From NCBI GenBank assembly GCA_963818695.1, contig CAWFTG010000009.1, positions 983,051 to 1,047,050 on the forward strand: DNA of 64,000 nt. The letters run 5' to 3'. Shown piece by piece: positions 53,657 through 62,313 of this stretch. Within the stretch, counting starts at the first letter, position 1, and the number at the start of each line of letters is the position of its first letter. The translations under genes were made by a program, and so were the position numbers. The notes under the pieces were generated by a model that saw only the letters and a list, made by a program, of their open reading frames with translations, was not told the DNA's origin and made no database searches. This DNA is from AP-15 sp963818695. Lineage in GTDB: Bacteria > Pseudomonadota > Alphaproteobacteria > ATCC43930 > CGMCC-115725.

Positions 53657-54367
53657 TCAGCGTGCGTCGGCAAAGACGCCACGCAGCCAGTCACAGGCTT
53701 CGTTCATCGCGGCGCCAGCTTTATCGACAACGCCGACCCAGAACATGAAGCCGTGATTGACGCCGTCATACCGGGAGAGGCTCGTCGGGACACCGGCTGC
53801 CCTCAGCTTCTCGGCGTACAATTCGCCTTCGTCGCGGAGCGGGTCGTATTCGGCCGTGATGATGAGGGCGGGTGGCAAGCCGGACAGATCGGAAGCGCGC
53901 AGCGGTGAGGCATGCGGATGCGCGGCTTCCGACGCTTCGTTCAAATAATGATCCCAAAACCATTTCATCGTGTCACGAGTCAGCCCGTAGCCCTCCGCGT
54001 TCTCCTCGTATGAGGGGGTACCAGGTGTGTGGTAGTCCGTTACCGGATAGAGCAGCAGCTGACCGCATAATCCCGGACCGCCCTCGTCGCGCACCCTGAG
54101 CGCGGTGACTGCCGCTACATTGGCACCAGCGCTGTCCCCCGCCACGACGATGCGCCCTGGGTTTGCGCCCAGCTCGGCGGCATGCACGGCCGCCCAGCGC
54201 GTCGCGTGCAAAGAATCCTCGATCGCAGCCGGGAACTTGTGCTCGGGGGCGAGGCGATAGTCGACCGAGGCGACGACGCAACCCGCGCCGCCACACAGAT
54301 TGCGGCCCATCCCGTCATGAGTATCAAGGCTGCACAGGACAAACCCGCTGCCATGAAAGAACACCAT
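53657..54367 (-). pseudogene. Alpha/beta hydrolase (HSL/lipase-like), N-terminally truncated
   Basis: From residue 1 at 54367 the frame starts at the oxyanion-hole motif MVFFHGSGFVLCSLDTHDG (HGSG in place of the usual HGGG), then GRIVVAGDSAGANVAAV with the catalytic Ser, ALIITAEYDPLRDEGE (Asp) and YDGVNHGFM (His). This is the core of hormone-sensitive-lipase-like esterases, but the usual first 70-80 residues are missing. The in-frame sequence upstream (ending ARQGPFPL) matches only about 10 further residues before it runs into an unrelated D-aminoacylase-like fragment near 54400. The truncated form could perhaps still fold. Confidence 0.7.
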
Positions 54368-54429
54368 CAGCGGGAATGGGCCCTGCCGTGCGGCGTATAG
54401 ATGCGGATGCGCAAGGGCCCGCCGGGCTC

Positions 54430-54713
54430 GGCACGATGCCGAAGCCGCAATTGCCCATCACCGCCGTCGTGACCCCGAGCGAGGGCGATGGCGACAGGGT
54501 CGGGTCCCAGGTGACCTGTGCATCATAATGCGTGTGCAGATCGATGATGCCTGGCATCAGCGCGAGCCCGCCGGCGTCGACGACCTCGGCGGCGTCCCTG
54601 CCGACCTTGCCGACCGCGGCGATGCGGCCATTACTGACCGCGACATCGGCGTAGATCGGGTCGTGCCCGAGCCCATCCACTACAATGGCGCCGCGGATTA
54701 CGAGGTCGTGCAT
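54430..54713 (-). pseudogene. N-terminal fragment of a D-aminoacylase-like amidohydrolase
   Basis: The ATG at 54713, preceded by GGAGGTGGC, starts MHDLVIRGAIVVDGLGHDPI, then GRIAAVGKVG and LALMPGIIDLHTHYDAQVTW, the first metal-binding motif of N-acyl-D-amino-acid deacylases, followed by GVTTAVMGNCGFGIVPSPAG. Homology stops near 54430, about 95 residues in. The continuing frame to 54324 is an out-of-frame reading of the hydrolase gene. A deletion therefore fused the starts of two catabolic genes. Confidence 0.75.
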
Positions 54714-54745
54714 GCCACCTCCTCTGCTTTCCGGGAAACGCTCCC

Positions 54746-54763
54746 TGTCTTGTATAGAAGACA
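54746..54763. promoter_or_regulatory. Inverted-repeat operator candidate for the IclR regulator
   Basis: TGTCTT at 54746-54751 and AAGACA at 54758-54763 form a perfect 6-bp inverted repeat with a 6-bp spacer (GTATAG). It sits in the control region between the divergent D-aminoacylase-like fragment start (54713) and the iclR-type gene (54839). IclR regulators bind palindromes of this size near their own promoters, so an autoregulatory site is plausible. Confidence 0.45.
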
Positions 54764-54838
54764 TACGATTTAGATTGAACTTTGCGCGCTTTGCTATCAT
54801 CCTGTTCAGCATGGGTCAATAAGGTTGATTGGCAGAAC

Positions 54839-55720
54839 ATGGATCGGCCGAGGGCCGCGGGTTCAGGCGTCAGCGACGTCTTGGCAAAGACGCGCGAAAG
54901 CGAGCCGCGCACCGCCACCCGTGAAGGCGTCGTTCGTGTTGATTTCGGCAAAAACACCCTGGGCAAACCGGTCGGTGCGGTTGTCGCAGCGGCCAAAGTG
55001 CTGCGGACCCTGCACGGTTCAGAGCGGCCATTGAATGCGAGTGAAGTCGCGCGCGCGGCGGGACTGTATCGCGGGACGGCATACAACATCCTGCGGACGC
55101 TGCAAGCCGAGGGTTTTGTCGGCTATGACGAGGCGACCCGCAGTTATTCGGTGAGCCTGCACATTCTCGAACTCGCCTATGGCGTTTTACGGCGCAGTGG
55201 GCTGATGGACCTTGCGCGTCCCTTGATGCATGCGGTCTCCGACGCGCACGGCGTGTCGGTCTATCTGTCCAAAGTCGTGGGTCCGTCTTCTCTGCTGCTC
55301 CTGGACTGGGTCGGTGCCGCGTTCCGGACCGATCTCTACGTCACGGTCGGGCGCCAGTATCCCGGCCCGGCGGGAGCATCGGGCGTCATCATGGCCGCGT
55401 TCGGCAACAGCAGCGAAGAGGACCTCGAGACGCTGTTTTCGCGGGTCAAATGGCACCAGAAGCCGTCCTTTTCCGATTTCCTGGCTCGCGTCAAAGAGGC
55501 GAGGCAATCCGGGTTCGCGATGGATCGCGGCAGCATGTTCCAGGGCATCACGCAAGTATCGGTGCCCGTCCTGTCGCCGTCATGGGAGCTGCTGCTGGTC
55601 CTGACCGCCGCGGGGAATTCGCACGACATTGACAGGGATGCCCTCGGAGCACTCAGCCGCGCCATGCAATCCGCGGCGTCGCGGCTGTCCGAGAGCGTGC
55701 GATTGCTGCGGCTTGGGTGA
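54839..55720 (+). CDS. IclR-family transcriptional regulator
   Basis: A 293-residue regulator. The N-terminal winged helix is at about residues 45-105 (AAKVLRTLHGSERPLNASEV, ARAAGLYRGTAYNILRTLQ); the C-terminal IclR effector domain follows (SGLMDLARPLMHAVSDAHGV, PGPAGASGVIMAAFG). An N-terminal extension of about 45 residues is longer than usual, so the start may lie further in. It stops 7 bases before a Baeyer-Villiger-like monooxygenase gene and is probably its regulator and co-transcribed with it. Confidence 0.88.
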   Translation: MDRPRAAGSGVSDVLAKTRESEPRTATREGVVRVDFGKNTLGKPVGAVVAAAKVLRTLHGSERPLNASEVARAAGLYRGTAYNILRTLQAEGFVGYDEATRSYSVSLHILELAYGVLRRSGLMDLARPLMHAVSDAHGVSVYLSKVVGPSSLLLLDWVGAAFRTDLYVTVGRQYPGPAGASGVIMAAFGNSSEEDLETLFSRVKWHQKPSFSDFLARVKEARQSGFAMDRGSMFQGITQVSVPVLSPSWELLLVLTAAGNSHDIDRDALGALSRAMQSAASRLSESVRLLRLG

Positions 55721-55727
55721 TTGATCG

Positions 55728-57392
55728 ATGACACAGGTGAGGGAAGACAGCATGGACGGATCACCAGCGGTTCCCTACGGAACTCTGACAGAGGCAGGTT
55801 TGGATTTCGACGCGATCGTCATCGGCGCTGGGGTTTCCGGCTTGTACCAGCTCTATAAGCTGCGCGAACTCGGCCTTACGGTGCGGGTCCTCGAAACCGG
55901 CAGCAACGTCGGCGGCACCTGGTACTGGAACCGCTACCCGGGCGCCCGTTTCGATTCCGAGAGCTGGACCTACGGCTACTCCTTTTCACCGGAACTGCTG
56001 GACGAATGGGACTGGGAGGAGCACTTCGCCGGCCAGCCCGAGACCGAGCGTTATCTGAACTACGTCGCCGACAAGTTCGATCTGCGTCGCGACATCCAGT
56101 TCAAGAGCCGCGTCACCGCCGCGCACTACCGGGAGGATACGCGCAGTTGGGCCGTCGTTCTGGAGGATGGCCGGCGCTACAGCACACGCTTTCTGATCAC
56201 CGCGGTTGGCGTGCTGTCGGCGGCGACGATGCCGACCATCCCAGGCGTGCAGACCTTCCAAGGTCAGTCCTGCCATACCCATTACTGGCCGAAGGAACCG
56301 GTTAGCTTCGAAGGCAAACGCGTCGCGGTGATCGGCACCGGTGCAACCGGTGTGCAGACCATTACCGAAGTGGCCAAGACCGCTGGCCATCTGACCGTGT
56401 TCCAGCGCACTCCCCAATGGTGCGCGCCATTGCACAACGCCAAGATCGGCGAGGAGGAGATGCGTCGGATCCGGGCCAAATATCCCGAGATCTTCACACG
56501 TTGCCAGGAGACCTACGGCTGCTTCATTCATGCGACCGACCCGCGCTCCACGTTCGAGGTGACACCCGAAGAACGCGAGGCCTTTTGGGAGAAGCTTTAC
56601 GGCGAGCCCGGGTTCGGCATCTGGATGGGCAACTTCCGGGACATCCTAATGGACCGCGAGGCCAACGCGCTGATCTCAAACTTCGTCGCGCGCAAGATCC
56701 GCCAGCGGGTCAAAGATCCGGTTGTCGCGGAAAGGCTGATTCCGAAGAACCATGGCTTCGGCACCCGCCGTGTGCCGCTCGAAAGCGGTTATTTCGAGGT
56801 CTACAATCAGCCCAACGTCAAGCTGGTGGACGTCAACGAAACCCCGATCGAGCGCATCACTGCGGCCGGCATCAGGACCCGCGACGCCGAGTACGAGTTC
56901 GACACGATCATCTACGCGACGGGTTTCGACGCGATCACCGGCGCCTTCGACCGCATTGACATCCGCGGGGTCGACGGCGCGTCGCTGAAGGAGAAATGGC
57001 AGAACGGGCCGCAGACCTTTCTCGGCATCCTGGTGGACGGCTTTCCCAACATGCTGATGGTGATGGGCCCCCATGCGGGGCTCGGCAACTTTCCGCGCGC
57101 CGTCGAATACACCGCCGATTGGGTGACCCGGTTGATCCGCATCGCGCGGGACCGCGACCTGACCCGCATCGAGGCCACCCCGGCGGGTGCCATTGCCTGG
57201 ACCGACCACGTCATTGCGTCGAGCGAGGGCTTGCTGTTCACCGAGGTCAACTCGTGGATGACCGGCATCAACCGCAATGTCGAGGGGAAGCAGGTCCGCC
57301 GGATCATGCGCTACAGCGGCGGCCACCCCAAATTCCGCGAGCGTTGCGAAGCCGTCGCGGCGGACGGATATCGTGAGCTGTCGCTGACGTAG
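55728..57392 (+). CDS. Flavin-containing monooxygenase, Baeyer-Villiger type (1)
   Basis: A 554-residue class B flavoprotein. FAD motif AIVIGAGVSGLYQLYKLREL near residue 29, GGTWYWNRYPGARFDSES, the Baeyer-Villiger fingerprint FQGQSCHTHYWP near residue 175 and NADPH motif VAVIGTGATGVQTITEVAK near residue 200 are all present. YATGFDAITG near residue 397 closes the FAD site. It should convert a ketone to an ester or lactone, or oxygenate a heteroatom. The first ATG at 55728 or the second at 55752 may start it. Confidence 0.9.
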   Translation: MTQVREDSMDGSPAVPYGTLTEAGLDFDAIVIGAGVSGLYQLYKLRELGLTVRVLETGSNVGGTWYWNRYPGARFDSESWTYGYSFSPELLDEWDWEEHFAGQPETERYLNYVADKFDLRRDIQFKSRVTAAHYREDTRSWAVVLEDGRRYSTRFLITAVGVLSAATMPTIPGVQTFQGQSCHTHYWPKEPVSFEGKRVAVIGTGATGVQTITEVAKTAGHLTVFQRTPQWCAPLHNAKIGEEEMRRIRAKYPEIFTRCQETYGCFIHATDPRSTFEVTPEEREAFWEKLYGEPGFGIWMGNFRDILMDREANALISNFVARKIRQRVKDPVVAERLIPKNHGFGTRRVPLESGYFEVYNQPNVKLVDVNETPIERITAAGIRTRDAEYEFDTIIYATGFDAITGAFDRIDIRGVDGASLKEKWQNGPQTFLGILVDGFPNMLMVMGPHAGLGNFPRAVEYTADWVTRLIRIARDRDLTRIEATPAGAIAWTDHVIASSEGLLFTEVNSWMTGINRNVEGKQVRRIMRYSGGHPKFRERCEAVAADGYRELSLT

Positions 57393-57473
57393 CGCGATAA
57401 CGGCGGGCAGGCTCGCCAGCCAGCTATAGCTCAGACCGATATTAGCGGCACACAACGAAGAAGGAGCGCTCTC

Positions 57474-58569
57474 ATGGATGTCGGCATGATGATGGTGTTC
57501 GCCAGTTACGGCTGGGATGACTGCCCGGACGCGCGTGTGTGGGAGGAGGAAATCCGGCTGGCCCGGCTCGCCGCCGATTTGGGGTTCGATTGCCTGTGGT
57601 CGGCCGAGCACCATTTCAACGACTATTCTTTCGTACCCGACAACCTGCAGCTGATGACCTATCTGACCGCGCTCTGCCCCAACGTCGATCTCGGCACCGC
57701 GGCGGTAATCGTGCCCTGGCACGACCCGCTGCGTGTCGCTGAACAGGCGGCTGTGCTCGACATGCTCAGCAAGGGCCGATTGCGCCTCGGTCTCGGGCGC
57801 GGTCTTGCGCGGCGGGAGTTCGCCGCATTTCGCCTGAGCATGGACGAGTCGCGGGAGCGCTTCGATGAGGCGGCTCCGATGATTGTCAAGGCGTTGAAGA
57901 CCGGGTTCATCGAAGGCGGCGGCAAGTTCTATAATCAGCCGCGCATCGAGATCCGGCCGCGGCCGCAATATTCCTTCGACGGGCGCATCTACGCCGTGGC
58001 ATCCAGCGAGGACTTCGATCGATTCTGCCGCCAAGCTCGGCGCCCATATCGTCATGTTCGCCGACCGTCCGTGGGAAATGCGGCTGCCGGCCGTCGAGCG
58101 CGGCCGCGAACTGCACCGCAGATATCACGGCACCGAGCCGCCCCAAGTCATGCTGACCGAGTTCTGCGTGTGCGGCACCAACCTCGCCGAAACCGAGGAG
58201 GAAGCGCGCAAATACCAGGGCAAATTCGTCGAGAGCAATTTTTATCACTATGAATTTTTGGGCGATCACTTCAAGACGGTGAAGGGCTACGACGCCTACC
58301 AGCAGAAGGCCGAAATCGCGCGCAAGGGCGGCCTGGAAGGTGCCGTATCCGGCTTCATGCGGGCCGCAAGCTGGGGAACGCCTGACAAGATCCTGCGCGG
58401 GCTCGAAGAGCGGCGGAAGGTCATTGGCGATTTCGAACTTAACGTCGCCTTCCGCTTCGGCGGCACGCCTTACGGGATCGCGGAGCGCGGCCTGAGGCTC
58501 TTTGCCAAGGAGGTGCTGCCGGCGCTCAAGTCGCTATCCTCGAGCCGAGTTCGAGAGGCTGCCGAATAA
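57474..58569 (+). pseudogene. LLM-class flavin-dependent oxidoreductase, frameshifted
   Basis: Two frames make one protein of about 365 residues. The first holds MDVGMMMVFASYGWDD, FDCLWSAEHHFNDYSFVPDN, TAAVIVPWHDPLRVAEQAAV and LGRGLARREFAAFRLSMDE. The second continues AAKLGAHIVMFADRPWEMRL, then QVMLTEFCVCGTNLAETEEE and a C-terminus at 58569. Removing one T near 58013 joins them (Glu-Asp-Ser-Ile-Asp-Ser-Ala-Ala-Lys). It sits between two Baeyer-Villiger-like genes, suggesting one pathway. The shift could be genuine or an assembly indel. Confidence 0.8.
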
Positions 58570-58633
58570 AGCGCTCCGTCGTAAGGAGCGGCGGCGTCCC
58601 TTCATAACCTCCAACACGGGTAGGAGATCCGAC

Positions 58634-60283
58634 ATGCCGACACGCACATCAGAGCCCGCAAAATTTGATGCGATAGTAATCGGTGCTGGAGTCGGCGGTC
58701 TCTACGCGATCTATCGCCTGCGGAAACTCGGCCTCACAGTGCGCGGCTTCGAGGCCGGCGGCGGGGTTGGCGGCACCTGGTACTGGAACCGTTATCCTGG
58801 GTGCCGCTGCGACGTCGAAAGCATGGAATACTCGTATTCCTTCGCGGACGAACTGCAGCAGGAATGGCATTGGCCCGAGCGTTACGGCACGCAACCTGAG
58901 ATCCTGCGTTACATCAATCACGTGGCTGACCGGTTCGACCTCAGGCGCGACATCGAGTTCAATACCCGAGTCAAAGAGGCGACCTTCGACAGCACGACAA
59001 ACATGTGGACAGTCAGGACTGACAAAAATAACGCTGCTACTGCGCGCTTCTGTATCATGGCGGCCGGCAATCTCTCCACACCGCGGAGGCCGAGCCTGCC
59101 TGGCCTGGAGAGCTTCAAGGGAAAGTGGTACCATACGGGATTATGGCCCCATGAAGAGGTCGATTTCACCGGATTGCGCGTAGGCGTGATTGGCACCGGC
59201 TCGTCTGGCGTTCAGTCTATACCCATCATCGCGAAGCAGGCGAAGCATCTTTACGTTTTTCAGCGGACAGCCAATTTCAGCCTGCCCGCACGTAATGCGC
59301 CAATGGATCCCAATAAAGAGAGCGTTCACAAGGCGCAGTATCCCGAGCGCCGACGCGCCGCCTTCGATACGCCATTCGGGATTGCCGGGTATCCCGCGCC
59401 GGTAAAGTCCGCGCTCGATGCAACCGAAGAGGAGCGGGTAAGCGCTTACGAGGCAAAATGGGCCGAGGGCGGCAGCATCAGCTTCCTCTATTCGTTTACA
59501 GATCTGTTGATAAACAAAGGATCCAACGAAACGGCGTCAGAGTTCGTGCGCCGGAAGATCCGCGCTACGGTCAAGGACCCCAAGACAGCGGAGCTCCTTT
59601 GCCCCAATGATCATCCAATCGGCACCAAGCGGCTCATTCTCGATACGAACTACTATGAGACTTACAATCGCGACAACGTCACATTGGTCGACATCAGAAG
59701 CAAGCCGATCGAACAAATCACGCCTACCGGATTGCGTACCGCCGGTGCTGACTACGCGCTCGACGCAATCGTTTTTGCAACCGGCTTTGATGCGATGACC
59801 GGGGCAATGAAAGAGATCGACATTCACACTGACGCAGGGATGTCGGTCCGAGAGAAGTGGGAACATGGTCCGTGCACCTATCTCGGGATCATGATGGCCG
59901 GGTTCCCAAATCTCTTTATGATCACCGGCCCGCAAAGCCCTGGCGTCAAAAGTCAGATGATATTGGCTTGCGAGCAGCACGTCGATTGGATCGCGGATTG
60001 CGTGCAGTACTTACGCGACCATGGGTTCTCGTGCATCGAGGCAGAGGAGGATGCCGAGGATGCTTGGGTGCGGCACAACAACGAGGTCGCAGATCGTACC
60101 CTCTATCCCTTGGCGAACTCATGGTACGTCGGCGCCAATATTCCAGGCAAACCCCGTGTATTCATGCCGTATGTCGGTGGCGTCGCAGCGTACAAGAAGA
60201 AATGTGATGAGATCGCGGCCAGGGGCTACGAAGGCTTTTGTATGAGTGGTTGCGCTGAAGAGCAGCAGTTCGCCGCAGATTGA
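58634..60283 (+). CDS. Flavin-containing monooxygenase, Baeyer-Villiger type (2)
   Basis: A 549-residue class B flavoprotein related to the one upstream. FAD motif AIVIGAGVGGLYAIYRLRKL, GGTWYWNRYPGCRCDVESME, FKGKWYHTGLWP (the Baeyer-Villiger fingerprint), NADPH motif VGVIGTGSSGVQSIPIIAK and FATGFDAMTG are in order. It differs from the first in the substrate-side residues (for example CRCDVESMEYSYS versus ARFDSESWTYGYS). GGAG before the ATG at 58634 supports the start. It is likely an alternative-specificity partner in the same pathway. Confidence 0.9.
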   Translation: MPTRTSEPAKFDAIVIGAGVGGLYAIYRLRKLGLTVRGFEAGGGVGGTWYWNRYPGCRCDVESMEYSYSFADELQQEWHWPERYGTQPEILRYINHVADRFDLRRDIEFNTRVKEATFDSTTNMWTVRTDKNNAATARFCIMAAGNLSTPRRPSLPGLESFKGKWYHTGLWPHEEVDFTGLRVGVIGTGSSGVQSIPIIAKQAKHLYVFQRTANFSLPARNAPMDPNKESVHKAQYPERRRAAFDTPFGIAGYPAPVKSALDATEEERVSAYEAKWAEGGSISFLYSFTDLLINKGSNETASEFVRRKIRATVKDPKTAELLCPNDHPIGTKRLILDTNYYETYNRDNVTLVDIRSKPIEQITPTGLRTAGADYALDAIVFATGFDAMTGAMKEIDIHTDAGMSVREKWEHGPCTYLGIMMAGFPNLFMITGPQSPGVKSQMILACEQHVDWIADCVQYLRDHGFSCIEAEEDAEDAWVRHNNEVADRTLYPLANSWYVGANIPGKPRVFMPYVGGVAAYKKKCDEIAARGYEGFCMSGCAEEQQFAAD

Positions 60284-60345
60284 TGTAGCGATTACGTTCG
60301 GCCCGCGGGCTTGACAACGGACACTGGTCAACCCGCAAATGCACG

Positions 60346-60365
60346 CTCACCAGTTTTCTGGTGAG
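60346..60365. terminator. Hairpin after the second monooxygenase gene
   Basis: CTCACCAG and CTGGTGAG form a perfect 8-bp stem around a TTTT loop, 63 bases after the stop. There is no U-tract, so it is not a classical intrinsic terminator, but it could be a transcript-end stabiliser. Confidence 0.35.
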
Positions 60366-60428
60366 GCTCCAGGCTTCCGCAACTCACCGCTGGAGGAGGC
60401 AGTCTCGAGCGAACTCGTCTCTGAAACC

Positions 60429-60465
60429 AAAATTCCCTGCTAGCTGGGAAAATACAGGGAATTTT
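60429..60465. repeat. Perfect 11-bp inverted repeat
   Basis: AAAATTCCCTG (60429-60439) and CAGGGAATTTT (60455-60465) are exact inverse copies separated by 15 bases, in an AT-rich patch with no gene. The sequence resembles AT-rich palindromic intergenic elements and is not an obvious terminator. Confidence 0.55.
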
Positions 60466-60502
60466 CGGAATTATGTAGCAGACGCACCTTGCCGGCCATC
60501 AG

Positions 60503-60754
60503 CTAATCGAGAATGGATTTCTTGCCGGTGAACCGATCCGGGAGGTAGTGCCTTCGGCGACACGCTCCAGTCGTTCCCGGACAGCTGCGTGTAAAGTATC
60601 CCAGCAACCCTCGCGCATTCGACCGCAGTACCGTCAAGTTGGATCCGAGAAGACGAGACATCTCCACTCCGTCCTGTGCGCGACCAAGCAGCAACCAGCG
60701 TTGTGCCGCTTTTACGCAAGCGGCTTTGATGGCGATCTTCTCTTCGTTGCTCAT
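60503..60754 (-). CDS. Possible small protein of unknown function
   Basis: An 83-residue frame beginning MSNEEKIAIKAACVKAAQRW and continuing LLLGRAQDGVEMSRLLGS. The first half is helix-rich and protein-like; the second half is Arg/Cys rich and may be out of frame. No family is known to me. It lies in a 700-base stretch otherwise without genes. Confidence 0.3.
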   Translation of the reverse strand: MSNEEKIAIKAACVKAAQRWLLLGRAQDGVEMSRLLGSNLTVLRSNARGLLGYFTRSCPGTTGACRRRHYLPDRFTGKKSILD

Positions 60755-61020
60755 TGCGGGCATCGAATGGGCCTCCTGTCCAGTTTGAGGGGTTGCCACC
60801 TTTGCCTCGCGCCGATTAACAATTCGTTTGTGTGCGGCTCAGCGTCCATGCAAACCGAGGCGATTTCAGCCAATTCGCCAGCAACCACATGCGGCGCTGT
60901 TGCCGACTTGTGCGAATTGGACGGGATACCTTGGCGTTCTGAAACACCGCAGCCTGACGTTTGACAGTCCGTGCAGACGGCTAGTATTTACCGCGTTCGC
61001 GGAGCGACGGAGTACGCGGT

Positions 61021-61766
61021 ATGGATGAGGCTACCTATCGAACGGCTGTCGAGCTTCGGAACCGGTTGCGCGCTGAATTGGAGCAGAACGTTTCTTTTAT
61101 CGCGTTGCAACACGCCGAAGCCGTAGTCGCCCTTTGGGAACGCACACATCCTGTGCCTGCCCCATCTGCGCATTCTGAAGTCCCGCCCTCGAGATCCAAG
61201 GTCGTAGGCCGGCATTTTGTCAACTCTGACACTTCGAAGGTCCTCGCAGGTGCCGCCGAATACCTTCGACTGATAGGACGGCGAGCGACCTCCCGAGAAA
61301 TCTTGGAGGCTTTGTTGACGCAAGGGATCAAGCTTAACGCCAAGGACCCGATGACCTCGGTATCAGCGTCTTGTCGCATTCCCCGATGTTTAACAATGTC
61401 CTCGGGCTCGGGTACGGCTTGGCAGACTGGCCGATGACGCAAGCGGAGACGCAGGCTGTTAGTCGCAAGGTGCCTACGAAGGCCGACCAAATCTGGGCGG
61501 CCATTCGCGACTTTTTGGGATCGCGCGGCATCGCGCATCGCCAAATTATCAATAGCTCGTTCTCTCTGGGTCTCATGAGCAATTCGCCCAAAACTATGGG
61601 AACGTTGGCTGCGTATATGTCTGAAAGGAAACAGCTGCTAGTCAAACACGGCGAGGGGCGCTGGTCTCTCGCAGAGGAGCTTTTTACTTCCTCAAACGAA
61701 ACGCCGAACAGCGGGACACTGTTCGGCGCTCCGAAAGGCAACGGCTCATCGCCGTTGAGCCCATGA
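61021..61766 (+). pseudogene. HARE-HTH-like winged-helix protein, frameshifted
   Basis: Two frames form one product of about 245 residues. The first carries ELRNRLRAELEQNVSFIALQ and, near residue 90, EYLRLIGRRATSREILEALL. The second begins LSHSPMFNNVLGLGYGLADW and adds a second similar domain (ADQIWAAIRDFLGSRGIAHR). The Arg-Arg-Ala-Thr-Ser-Arg-Glu-Ile and Leu-Ser-His-Ser-Pro-Met-Phe pattern is that of HARE-HTH winged helices, often found fused to restriction or DNA-modification enzymes. The frames differ by one base near 61369. No partner nuclease is visible. Confidence 0.5.
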
Positions 61767-61772
61767 CTTTGC

Positions 61773-61850
61773 GGGGGCGTAGCTGAGCAGCAGGCAGAGC
61801 TAACCCGGCTTTCTACCGGGTGGTCGCGGGTTCGAGACCCGGCCGCGCCA
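61773..61850 (+). other. tRNA-like sequence, probably degenerate
   Basis: The segment folds with an anticodon-like stem (CCCGG/CCGGG around CTTTCTA), a T-arm-like GCGGG-TTCGAGA-CCCGG and a D-arm-like region, but the acceptor strands GGGGGCG and CCGCGCC mismatch at three positions. By position the anticodon would be UUC (Glu), with an unusual U at position 37. It does not pass as an ordinary tRNA by inspection; a tRNA pseudogene or phage-derived tRNA are the alternatives. Confidence 0.35.
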
Positions 61851-61887
61851 CGCTTTCCCGCAACCCCTCACAGAAAGGAGATGCGCG

Positions 61888-61968
61888 ATGTGGCAAATCG
61901 CCCGGTTCTTAGCCCTTGACGACCCGCCGCGGCGGGAATATGACACTGTAATCGGTCGACTTGAATAG
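61888..61968 (+). CDS. Possible 26-residue small ORF
   Basis: The ATG at 61888 lies 7 bases after AAAGGAG, a near-ideal ribosome binding site, and encodes MWQIARFLALDDPPRREYDT followed by six more residues. Such short frames directly behind a tRNA-like site are often real but unstudied. No family is known. Confidence 0.3.
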   Translation: MWQIARFLALDDPPRREYDTVIGRLE

Positions 61969-61980
61969 GCTTTGTGCGGC

Positions 61981-62220
61981 CTAGTCCGTAACCCTATTGC
62001 CCGTCAGCATTTTCGGCCGCCAATCGGAGCCTGCCGCGCTCCTAGCGCCGTGAGACATTGAACCAAAAAGATCGGGGAGAATCGCCCGCGCCACCTTGTT
62101 GCGAAGATTGACCGGCGTGTCATTGACCCCGATCGCGGCGAGCCGCTCAGACAACTCCTCATAGGTCACGCCGCGCCGGGTCATCTCGGCGCGGAATAGC
62201 CGCTTCACGTGTTCAGCCAT
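61981..62220 (-). pseudogene. DUF6471-like protein, C-terminus frameshifted
   Basis: The frame starts AEHVKRLFRAEMTRRGVTYE, ELSERLAAIGVNDTPVNLRN and then Lys-Val-Ala-Arg, which matches DUF6471, a small DNA-binding-like domain. At that point (about 62093) the family continuation Gly-Arg-Phe-Ser-Pro-Ile-Phe-Leu-Val-Gln-Cys-Leu is present in another frame, so an indel has altered the last third. The function of the family is unknown. Confidence 0.6.
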
Positions 62221-62284
62221 TGGGCTTGAGTCTTCAGTCCATGCCTCGTCCGATCATAGTGCCACCATATAAGTTACTTTCGCG

Positions 62285-62313
62285 TTGACAATAGCGGCAA
62301 ATGCCGCCATATT
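62285..62313 (+). promoter_or_regulatory. Sigma70-type promoter with a palindromic spacer
   Basis: TTGACA (62285-62290) and CATATT (62308-62313) are spaced by 17 bases. The spacer contains GCGGCA-AA-TGCCGC, a near-perfect palindrome, and AATGCC/GGCATT repeats overlap the -10 region and downstream. This looks like a repressible promoter, though the controlled gene is uncertain; the zinc-ribbon fragment begins 100 bases downstream. Confidence 0.5.

Noticed and set aside
61371..61766. Independent gene from an internal start
   Set aside because: The frame continues the HARE-HTH-like pattern of the preceding frame after a one-base shift, so I treat the two as one broken gene.
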